The notes beneath the pieces were generated by a model, which was given only the letters and a program-made list of their open reading frames with translations, searched no databases and had not been told where the DNA came from. DNA of 64,000 nucleotides, taken from the NCBI RefSeq assembly GCF_000175215.2, contig NC_014816.1, positions 2,043,001 through 2,107,000 on the forward strand, given 5' to 3'. A program made the position numbers and the translations under genes. Of this stretch, positions 53,366 through 61,281 are shown piece after piece. Source of the DNA: Asticcacaulis excentricus CB 48 (GTDB lineage: Bacteria > Pseudomonadota > Alphaproteobacteria > Caulobacterales > Caulobacteraceae). The stretch's first letter is position 1, and each line of letters begins with the position of its first letter.

Positions 53366-53481
53366 TAACGCGCGTCCGCCTGCGGGTCAAGCTGGTAATT
53401 CGCTCTGCATCTGTATATAGAGGCCGGGCCCGCGTCTCAAGGTATTAAATTGGTATTATCGCGATGCGAAGCCTGTATACC

Positions 53482-56154
53482 CTACCCGGTATTGCGCAGG
53501 GCCGAGGCGATGCCGTTGACCGTCAATTGCATGGCCAGCTTAACCAACTTGTGCTTGTTGCCTTCGCGGCGCTTTTTCAAAAGCTTGACTTGCATGCGGT
53601 TGAGCGTCTGAAGCAGGGCGTGCGAGCGTTCAATAGAGCCGCGCAACTGCTCATGGGTAGACAGAAGCGTGCCCGCCTTGCGGATGCGTTTGGCCAGCGC
53701 AGTCATCTCCTCGTGCTCCTGACGGATAGTGGCGAAGATGCGCTGCGCCTCGACCGGATCGGAGGCCATTCCGGCGTAAAGCGACGCCATCTCCATATCC
53801 GACTTGGCCAGTGCCATCTCCATATTGGCCAGGAACACCTCGAAGAAGTCCCATTCGTTGCACATGTCGATCAGAGTTTGGTCATCGACCCCCAGCGCCT
53901 TGACCGCCGCGTTGAAACCATAGAACCCCGGCAGGACCATGCGCGACTGCGACCATGAAAAGACCCACGGAATGGCGCGAAGGTCTTCGATCTTGCCCGA
54001 TTTGGTGCGCGAAGCCGGGCGCGAGCCGATCTTGAGGTCGGAAATCTCCGAGATCGGCGTAACGGAGCGGAAGAAATCGAGGAAGTGAGGATCGTCATAG
54101 ACCAGGGCACGATAGGCGTCGAATGAGGCCTTGCACAACTGATTCATAAGCGGGCCATACTTCGCTTCGGCCTCGGACTCTTTGATGTGATGCGCGTCGC
54201 GCTCCTTGACCGGCAGGGAGGCGAGGAAGACCGCCGCCGAGAAGGAATCGAGTGTCTTGCCGGCCGTTGTTTTGTTGCCGAACTTACGTGCAATCATTTC
54301 GCCCTGTTCGGTGACGCGGATCTGACCGCCGACCGTGCCTTCGGGCTGAGCCATGATGGCATTGAAGGACGGGCCGCCGCCACGACCGACCGAACCGCCG
54401 CGACCGTGGAACAGACGCAGCGCCACGCCCTTCTGATTGCATACAGCCTTGATGGCAGACGAGGCCTTGTGCAGGCTCCAGCGCGAGGCCGTATATCCGC
54501 CATCCTTGTTGGAGTCCGAATAGCCGAGCATGACCTCCTGCACCGCCGGACGCCCCATTAGCGAGCGCATCGCCGGCAGCCCCAGCCAGCGCTTCATGAT
54601 GTCGGGTGCGGCCTCAAGGTCTTCGATGGTTTCAAACAAAGGCGACACGCGGATCATGGTGTGTGGCGACGGCCCGCCATAGACCAAACCAGCCTGTTTC
54701 AGCAGCACCAGCGGCTCAAGGATGTCCGACACCGACTTGGCCATCGACACCACATAGGCTCCGATGGCGTCCGGCCCAAAGGTGCGGATGACTTCGGCCG
54801 CCGCGTCAATGATGCGCAGTTCGCGGCGCGTCTCATCGGAGTATTTGGCAAAAGGCCAGCGCAGCAGCCGGTCGTTTGTCAGCTCCGCCACCAACGCCGA
54901 CACGCGCTCGTTTTCCGACAGCGAGCTGTAGTCAAGTAGTTCCGACGACTGGGCGAACAGTTCGGCAATCACGCGCTCATGCACCGCGGAGTTTTGCCGC
55001 ATGTCTAGCGACAACAGGTGGAAGCCGCACGAACGGGCAATCTGGATGGTGCTTTTCAGCGTCCGCCCTACCAGCCGCTTGCCGCCATATTCGATTAGCG
55101 AATCGCGGATGATCAGCAGATCGCGCACAAAGTTTTCCGATGTCTCATAGGCACCGGCCAACGGCGACGCCAGCGGATGCGGCAGTTTGAGAATGGCCTG
55201 CCAGGTCGAAGCCAGCCGCGTCTTGATAAACGTGAGAGCGCGACGATAGGGCTCGTCGACGCGGTGCACATTGGTATCGGACGATTTGCGCGCCAGCTCC
55301 AGTAGCGCATCAGTAACCGGCGCCAGTTCTTCAGACAGGGTCAGTTCGATATCGAGCTTGTCCAACTGCTGGAAATAGAAGTCGAGTACCAGCTTCGCCT
55401 GATTGTGGAAGGCGTAGTTCATGGTGGTGTCATCGACGTGCGGGTGGCCGTCGCGGTCGCCGCCGATCCACGAGCCGAGTTTCAGCACGTTGGGCAGTTC
55501 GCCTTCCAGCTCGATCTCGCGGTTCCAGTCGCCATAAAGCTCTACCAGCGCCGGCAGGATGGCGCGACGCACGGCCCCTAGAGAGTTTTGAATCTCATCG
55601 GCGACTGTGATGCGCTCCGGGCGGTTGAGGCGCGTATTGAAGAGCAGCGCCACCGCGCGGAAAAGGTCCTCTTCCAGCGCCTTGCGCTCCGAGGCGCGGG
55701 TCGTGCGCTCATAGGCCGACAGGAATTGGGTAATGTCGTATTCGCGCTCCACCACCGAGGCACGGCGCATTTCTGTCGGGTGCGCCGTAAACACAGGCGA
55801 GGCCAGAATGCCGTTGAGCGTTTCTTCGATCTCGGCCTGCGAGTGCCCCTTGGCGCGCGCCTGCTGCACGGCATTAGCCAAAGTGATGGCCTCCTGCGTC
55901 CCCGGAAATGTCTCGACGCGCTTGAGATTGGCCACGTCCTCGGACAGGACGGTCAGGGTGGACAGGCAGGTCAGGACGCGCGCCGCGTGGGCGGCCTCAG
56001 ATTCGCTTAAATCATCGACATCGGCGTTGTCGGCACGCAGCGCCTCGATCTTCGACAACACAGTGCCGCGCCCGAAACTGTTGACGGCATCAGTCAGAAA
56101 CCCCTCCAACATGGCGGTGTTCTGCTTCACGTGATCGATCATAGCGTCGGTCAT
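53482..56154 (-). CDS. ppc: Phosphoenolpyruvate carboxylase
   Basis: Enzyme of 890 residues fixing bicarbonate onto PEP to give oxaloacetate, an anaplerotic step. The catalytic histidine is in PVFTAHPTEMRRASV, the PEP-binding block is VMLGYSDSNKDGGYTAS, the mobile loop is LFHGRGGSVGRGGGPSF, and the C terminus ends LTVNGIASALRNTG. GAGG precedes MTDAMIDHVK; an upstream ATG in frame is less likely. It is co-directional with the ED operon, 218 bases before zwf. The 343 bases upstream are AT-rich and hold a class A operator-like site. Confidence 0.96.
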   Translation of the reverse strand: MTDAMIDHVKQNTAMLEGFLTDAVNSFGRGTVLSKIEALRADNADVDDLSESEAAHAARVLTCLSTLTVLSEDVANLKRVETFPGTQEAITLANAVQQARAKGHSQAEIEETLNGILASPVFTAHPTEMRRASVVEREYDITQFLSAYERTTRASERKALEEDLFRAVALLFNTRLNRPERITVADEIQNSLGAVRRAILPALVELYGDWNREIELEGELPNVLKLGSWIGGDRDGHPHVDDTTMNYAFHNQAKLVLDFYFQQLDKLDIELTLSEELAPVTDALLELARKSSDTNVHRVDEPYRRALTFIKTRLASTWQAILKLPHPLASPLAGAYETSENFVRDLLIIRDSLIEYGGKRLVGRTLKSTIQIARSCGFHLLSLDMRQNSAVHERVIAELFAQSSELLDYSSLSENERVSALVAELTNDRLLRWPFAKYSDETRRELRIIDAAAEVIRTFGPDAIGAYVVSMAKSVSDILEPLVLLKQAGLVYGGPSPHTMIRVSPLFETIEDLEAAPDIMKRWLGLPAMRSLMGRPAVQEVMLGYSDSNKDGGYTASRWSLHKASSAIKAVCNQKGVALRLFHGRGGSVGRGGGPSFNAIMAQPEGTVGGQIRVTEQGEMIARKFGNKTTAGKTLDSFSAAVFLASLPVKERDAHHIKESEAEAKYGPLMNQLCKASFDAYRALVYDDPHFLDFFRSVTPISEISDLKIGSRPASRTKSGKIEDLRAIPWVFSWSQSRMVLPGFYGFNAAVKALGVDDQTLIDMCNEWDFFEVFLANMEMALAKSDMEMASLYAGMASDPVEAQRIFATIRQEHEEMTALAKRIRKAGTLLSTHEQLRGSIERSHALLQTLNRMQVKLLKKRREGNKHKLVKLAMQLTVNGIASALRNTG

Positions 56155-56481
56155 CGGCGGGCCTCTTTTTAAGTCTATCGGTGCAGCCTGAGGCGTGTGC
56201 GGGAACCGGGCGGGTCTGAGCGGGCCGGTTGGCGGCATCGGCTCAAGGCAGGCAAGGCTGAGGACACACAAAACCTACCGCAGACGGCAGACCTCAGGCA
56301 GGAATTTCTCCACCCTAGCGCAAAATTTGTGCGCCGCAAGAGGCTTTAGGCGCAGAATTTTGCACCGCGATAATATGACGAATAATTACAAAAGCTTGCC
56401 ATGCAACCCCGCAACAAGAAAATTAAATGTCTGACAAGATTAAGGAAAAATCCGTTTAGTTTGAAACATATACCGTATCCG

Positions 56482-56497
56482 AAGATAGCGGTAACAA
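56482..56497 (-). promoter_or_regulatory. Class A operator-like site upstream of ppc
   Basis: Read on the minus strand TTGTTACCGCTATCTT matches the xylX operator at 12 of 16 positions. It is 328 bases before ppc and immediately after the globin stop, so its target is uncertain. Weakest of the three class A sites. Confidence 0.35.
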
Positions 56498-56881
56498 TTA
56501 TCTGACCATTTCATTCATCGCCTGTGCCGCCTGAAACGACTGACCGATGCGCCAGGCCTTTTCACGCAGCGCCTCGGCGCGCACAGTGTCGAACACCTCA
56601 GCCGTCGTATCCGCCCACAGGTCAAGCCAGCGGTCAAAATGCTGATGTTTAAGCGGCAGGGCCAGATGTTTGGGCAAGGGCCGCCCCTTGAAGACCGGCA
56701 TGTCCGGGCGCGGGCCGTTCATCACCATACTCCAGAAGGCGGTCAGCATATCGAAGTGCGCCGGCCAGTCGTCAACGGCGGCTTCAAACACAGGCCCCAG
56801 AAGGGCGTCCCTACGCGCCCGCTCATAGAAGCGTTCGACGAGATTACGCAGGTCAGCGGTGGCAAAAGTCGGCTCGCTCAT
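56498..56881 (-). CDS. Group III truncated haemoglobin
   Basis: Haem protein of 127 residues. The helices carry LRNLVERFYERARRDALLGPVF, then FDMLTAFWSMVMNG and the proximal histidine region LPLKHQHFDRWLDLWADT, as in group III (P-type) truncated globins. Such proteins bind oxygen or NO; the physiological role in this organism is unknown. I use the second of two close ATGs because AAGAG is correctly spaced to it. It stands alone on the minus strand upstream of ppc. Confidence 0.85.
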   Translation of the reverse strand: MSEPTFATADLRNLVERFYERARRDALLGPVFEAAVDDWPAHFDMLTAFWSMVMNGPRPDMPVFKGRPLPKHLALPLKHQHFDRWLDLWADTTAEVFDTVRAEALREKAWRIGQSFQAAQAMNEMVR

Positions 56882-57034
56882 ACTCATCTCTTAACACGTC
56901 TTAACCCCACTCCCTCACCAATTGCTAAAGCCTGTGGGTTAGGGTCGGGTCTGGCGCTTAAGCGGTTAACACCCGCAACGCCTTCACGCCATGTGACAAA
57001 TCACCCGCGTACAGTTTGCGTCAAAGGAAACAAG

Positions 57035-57640
57035 ATGGCCAAAGCTGTTTTCCATCGAAATCAACGTGTTTATGTCGAGCCCGTCGGCACCTGGGCCATG
57101 ATCGAACAGGTGAAGCCGGTATGGGTCGCGGGCTTTGAGGAACCAATTCGCGTCACCTATGACTGTGGTCTGGGGCGCGATTTCCGCGCCGAGGAGCTGA
57201 CGGCGGAAACTGAGATCGAAGCGGCACCAGGCGCAGCACCGGGGAATACGCCCTGGCGGCTGATGCGGGCGCGTAACCGCGTGCAGGCCGCCGAAGATTG
57301 CGTCCACCATCCCTATCCGGGCACCTATCCCGTAGTCGTCACCGACCCCAATGACTGGGGCGGCTGGCGCGTGCCAGGGGCCGAATACGATCGCGATCCG
57401 GCTTTGATCGAAATGCAGGCGCGTCTGATTACCGCGGCCCCGCGGTTTTTCAATCTGGCCCGCGAACTGAGCGACTATGTGAAAAGCAACGACACCCCGG
57501 CCTTGCCGGAGCCCCTGCTGCGTATCACACGGCGCTTTGAGCAACTGCGCCGCGTGATTGAAACGCCGCCGCCCGACGCTCAGACACGCCCAATTGAGCC
57601 GCAGCCTGAACCGGAAATCAGCGCCACCGCAGCGGAGTAG
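57035..57640 (+). CDS. Hypothetical protein (201 residues)
   Basis: Soluble protein starting MAKAVFHRNQRVYVEPVGTW, with AAAGGAAA before the ATG. The N-terminal half has strand-rich sequence (VWVAGFEEPIRVTYDCGLG, FRAEELTAE); a later block HHPYPGTYPVVVTDPNDWGG precedes a helical section RRFEQLRRVIE and a Pro/Glu-rich tail. Good codon bias and a strong terminator support a real gene. I recall similar unnamed proteins in Caulobacterales but no assigned function. No signal peptide or membrane helix. Confidence 0.7.
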   Translation: MAKAVFHRNQRVYVEPVGTWAMIEQVKPVWVAGFEEPIRVTYDCGLGRDFRAEELTAETEIEAAPGAAPGNTPWRLMRARNRVQAAEDCVHHPYPGTYPVVVTDPNDWGGWRVPGAEYDRDPALIEMQARLITAAPRFFNLARELSDYVKSNDTPALPEPLLRITRRFEQLRRVIETPPPDAQTRPIEPQPEPEISATAAE

Positions 57641-57722
57641 TCGAGCGCAGTCGGAAAAGTGCGCAACCGTTTTGACTTTGCTGAATTCCGTTTCGGATCA
57701 AATGCGCGACTAAAACCAGTTC

Positions 57723-57769
57723 CAATCCGTTGCCTACCGAAAATTGGGTAGGAGAGGATTGGTTTTTTG
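57723..57769 (+). terminator. Rho-independent terminator after hypothetical gene
   Basis: Nested stem CCAATCC/GGATTGG and CCTACC/GGTAGG, followed by six T residues. It lies 83 bases after the stop codon. Confidence 0.85.
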
Positions 57770-57835
57770 CAAGACTATGCAAAGATGGACGGCTAGTCTG
57801 TTGCCGACCTGTTTGCTTTGCGAGACGCCGCGCGC

Positions 57836-60439
57836 ATGTACCGTACCGATATCGCCCGCCCCATCCGTTTGACCGATTACCGCGCGCCGGATTTTGCCAT
57901 ACCTGAAACGCAGCTGGAATTTGATCTGCACCCTACGCAGACGCGGGTGCGGGCCACCTATCGCATCGAACGGCGCGGCGTGGCCGAGGCGCCGCTGGTC
58001 CTTCTGGGTGAGCGGCTGACCCTCAAAGCGCTGCGTCTGGAAGGCGTTGAGCTGACGCCCGACGCCTATACGCTGTCACCGGAATGTCTGACCGTCCCTG
58101 GCGTGCCCGACCGCTTCACGCTGGAGGTCGAGGTCGAGATCAATCCGCAGGAGAACAAGACGCTGGAAGGGCTATACATGTCCTCCGGACGGTACTTCAC
58201 GCAGTGCGAAGCCGAAGGCTTTCGCAAGGTTGTCTATTTCCCTGATCGCCCGGACGTGCTGTCGAAATATACGGTCCGTCTACGCGCCCCGAAGGCCGGT
58301 TTCCCGCGCCTTCTGTCCAATGGCAATCTGATCGACAGCGGCGAAGAGGCAGACGCTCACTTCGCCGTCTGGGAAGACCCCTTCCCCAAGCCGGCCTATC
58401 TCTTCGCGCTGGTCGCCGGTGAACTGGACGTGCTCGAAGATCGCTTTGTCACCGTGTCGGGCCGCACGGTGGCGCTAAAGATCTTTGTCGATCCGGGCAT
58501 GAGTGCGCGCGCCGCCTACGCCATGGACGCGCTGAAGCGCTCGATGAAGTGGGACGAAGAGACCTATGGCCGGGAATACGACCTTGACCTGTTCATGATC
58601 GTCGCCGTGCGCGATTTCAATTTCGGGGCGATGGAGAACAAGGGGCTCAACATCTTCAACGCCTCGCTGTTGCTGGCCGATGCACAAACGGCCACCGATC
58701 TCGACTATGAGCGCATCGAAAGCGTTGTGGCCCACGAATATTTCCACAACTGGTCCGGCAACCGCGTCACCTGTCGCGACTGGTTCCAACTGTGCCTAAA
58801 GGAAGGCCTGACCGTCTTCCGCGATCAGAGCTTCTCAGGCGATCAGCGCGGCCACGCGGTGCAACGCATCAAGGACGTCAAGATGCTAAGGGCGCGGCAG
58901 TTTCCGGAAGACGCTGGGCCCCTGGCCCATCCGGTGCGCCCGGCCGCCTATCTGAAGATCGACAACTTCTACACCGCCACAATTTATGAAAAAGGTGCGG
59001 AAATCGTCGGCATGTTGAAGACGGTCGTGGGCGCGGACACCTATCGCCGCGCGCTCGACCACTATTTCGACACCAACGACGGCACAGCGGCGACGTTGGA
59101 AGACTTTCTGCGAAGCTTCGAGGCTGTCACAGGGAAAGACTTTTCGCCCTGGCTGAAATGGTACACACAAGCGGGCACGCCGACGCTCAGCATCGAAGCG
59201 ACTTATGACGCTACGGCGCAGCGCCTGACCCTCGATGTGTCGCAGATAACGCCCCCTACCCCGTCACAGGCACACAAGGCCCCGGTGCCGATCCCCGTAC
59301 GGCTAGGCCTGCTTTCCGAGGCCGGTGCACCGATGCGTTTCTTGCACGCCGGCGAGAGCGTGACCGACGCCCTGTTCCTCTTGAGCGAGGTGCAGGCGCA
59401 ATGGGTGCTGGAAGCCGTGACGCATACGCCGGTGATCTCGGCCCTGCGCGGCTTCTCCGCCCCGGTCAAGCTGAGGTTGGCCGAGCCTGAAGCGCACCGT
59501 TTTGCCCGCTTCCGTGGTGACCCGGACCCGTTTAACCGCTGGGAGGCGGCCCAAAGCCTCGCCAAAGCCCTGATCCTCGATCCGCAAGGCGAGGCGTGCG
59601 CCTATGCTGAGGCCCTGCGCGCCACCTTGAGCGATCCGACGCTTGATTCAGCGTTCAAGGCGCTGATCAGTGGCCTGCCGACCGAGATGGACCTGGCCCA
59701 GAGCCTGACGCCGGTCGATCCTTCCTTCATTCATGCCCGGCGCAACGCCTTCAAGGCCGAACTGGCGGCAGCGTTGAAATCGGATGCCGAAGCCCTCTAT
59801 GCGGCTCTGCCCGCCGAACCGACCTTCAGTCCGGACGCCGCTTCGGCGGGCTGCCGCGCACTGCGAAACGTCCTGCTTGACCTGATCGTCGCCGCCGGAG
59901 CCCCTTCGGCAACCGCTATTGCCGAGAATCACTTTCGTAACGCCGGCAACATGACCGATCAGATGGCCGGTCTGTCGGCCCTGTCGCAGATCCACGGCGC
60001 GGCATATCAGGACGCGTTGGACGACTTTTATGCGCGCTTCAAGAGCGAGCCGCTGGTGCTCGACAAATGGTTCGCAGTGCAGGCCTCCTGCGCCCACCCC
60101 GAAACCCTGACGCGCGTACGTTACCTTGTCACGCACTCGGATTTTGATCGTAAAGTGCCCAACCGCTGGCGCTCCGTGGTACAAGCCTTCGCCGTTAATA
60201 ATCCAGCCATTTTCCACGACATATCCGGTGAAGGCTACGCCTTTATAGCCGATGAGGTTCTTAGAGTGGACCGCTTCAACCCGATGACTGCGGCACGCCT
60301 GATCGAAGCCTTTGGCGGCTTCAAGCGCTATGCCGAGCCGCACCGGAGCCTGATGAAGGCGGCGCTGGAGCGGATTGTCGGCACCGAGGGCCTGTCGAAA
60401 AACGTTGGCGAACTGGCCGGAAAAGCGCTGGCGGGGTAG
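57836..60439 (+). CDS. pepN: Aminopeptidase N (M1 zinc peptidase)
   Basis: Cytoplasmic peptidase of 867 residues removing N-terminal residues from peptides. The M1 signature is complete: exopeptidase motif GAMEN near residue 265, HEXXH at His300-Glu301-His304 (VAHEYFHNWSGN), and the third ligand Glu in CLKEGLTVF. The length and the N-terminal RLTDYRAPDFAI match the E. coli-type enzyme rather than the shorter M1 group. An ATG giving MYRTDIARPIR is chosen; a TTG six codons earlier is possible. Confidence 0.95.
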   Translation: MYRTDIARPIRLTDYRAPDFAIPETQLEFDLHPTQTRVRATYRIERRGVAEAPLVLLGERLTLKALRLEGVELTPDAYTLSPECLTVPGVPDRFTLEVEVEINPQENKTLEGLYMSSGRYFTQCEAEGFRKVVYFPDRPDVLSKYTVRLRAPKAGFPRLLSNGNLIDSGEEADAHFAVWEDPFPKPAYLFALVAGELDVLEDRFVTVSGRTVALKIFVDPGMSARAAYAMDALKRSMKWDEETYGREYDLDLFMIVAVRDFNFGAMENKGLNIFNASLLLADAQTATDLDYERIESVVAHEYFHNWSGNRVTCRDWFQLCLKEGLTVFRDQSFSGDQRGHAVQRIKDVKMLRARQFPEDAGPLAHPVRPAAYLKIDNFYTATIYEKGAEIVGMLKTVVGADTYRRALDHYFDTNDGTAATLEDFLRSFEAVTGKDFSPWLKWYTQAGTPTLSIEATYDATAQRLTLDVSQITPPTPSQAHKAPVPIPVRLGLLSEAGAPMRFLHAGESVTDALFLLSEVQAQWVLEAVTHTPVISALRGFSAPVKLRLAEPEAHRFARFRGDPDPFNRWEAAQSLAKALILDPQGEACAYAEALRATLSDPTLDSAFKALISGLPTEMDLAQSLTPVDPSFIHARRNAFKAELAAALKSDAEALYAALPAEPTFSPDAASAGCRALRNVLLDLIVAAGAPSATAIAENHFRNAGNMTDQMAGLSALSQIHGAAYQDALDDFYARFKSEPLVLDKWFAVQASCAHPETLTRVRYLVTHSDFDRKVPNRWRSVVQAFAVNNPAIFHDISGEGYAFIADEVLRVDRFNPMTAARLIEAFGGFKRYAEPHRSLMKAALERIVGTEGLSKNVGELAGKALAG

Positions 60440-60567
60440 CGCCGCCCCGTTCCCTTCACTCAAAGACGAGCGTTCGCTTAACCTGTTGACAAACTTTAAG
60501 GTTTAAAACCCACCCCAGAGGTCGCTCAAACGGCCTCCGCTTTGGTATGTGCGTAAGGGAGCCAAAA

Positions 60568-61116
60568 GTGGCGGGACTTGAGCGCGTGCGGTTCATGGTG
60601 GTGGATGACAACACCCACATGATCCACATTGTGAAAACGATTTTGCGCGGGTTCGGTGCCACTCAGGTATTTGAGGCGCGCGATGCCGGTGATGCGTTTC
60701 AGCGCCTGCGCAATGACGCCATCGACATCGTCATCGTCGATTTCATGATGGAAGTGCTGGACGGGGTAGAATTCGTCCACATGGTGCGCAATTCGTCGGA
60801 CAGCCCCAATCGCTACGTCCCAATTATCATGCTCACGGCACATTCAGAACGCTCACGCGTCACCGCGGCCCGCGATGCCGGGGTCAACGAATTTTGCGCC
60901 AAGCCGGTGACGGCGCTGGAACTGTACCGCAAGGTCGCCGCCGTAATCGACAAGCCGCGCCCCTTTATCAAGACCGCCAGCTATTTCGGTCCGGATCGCC
61001 GCCGCCGTCAGGACGCCAAGTATCAAGGCAAGGAACGCCGCGAGGGCTGGAGCGAGGATCACAAGCCGCCGGCCAAGGACGCTGCCCCCCCTGCTGACGA
61101 AAGCGCCGCGGGATAA
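60568..61116 (+). CDS. Single-domain response regulator with basic tail
   Basis: Protein of 182 residues: a receiver domain (Asp13/Asp14, phospho-acceptor Asp58 in IVIVDFMMEV, Thr90, Lys112 in CAKPV) followed by an Arg-rich motif FGPDRRRRQD and a charged tail ending in Asp/Ala/Pro repeats, with no DNA-binding or enzymatic domain. The GTG start follows AAGGGAG by six bases; an earlier ATG has no such signal. It is 165 bases before the sensor kinase, which may phosphorylate it. Caulobacterales carry several such receivers with a PDRRRR tail. Confidence 0.85.
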   Translation: MAGLERVRFMVVDDNTHMIHIVKTILRGFGATQVFEARDAGDAFQRLRNDAIDIVIVDFMMEVLDGVEFVHMVRNSSDSPNRYVPIIMLTAHSERSRVTAARDAGVNEFCAKPVTALELYRKVAAVIDKPRPFIKTASYFGPDRRRRQDAKYQGKERREGWSEDHKPPAKDAAPPADESAAG

Positions 61117-61281
61117 CGGATTTGCAGCAGGGACTTTTTGCCCACAGCGCAGTGAGGCCGCCCCCTTTTTAAGAACCGCAAGACTCTCGACAAAGGGTTA
61201 ACGCGACGTTTACCCTTTCAGTAGTACCCGAATCAAATCCGGTCGCCGCCTGTCCTCCCCTTCCCGGATATCCTTACGCGC

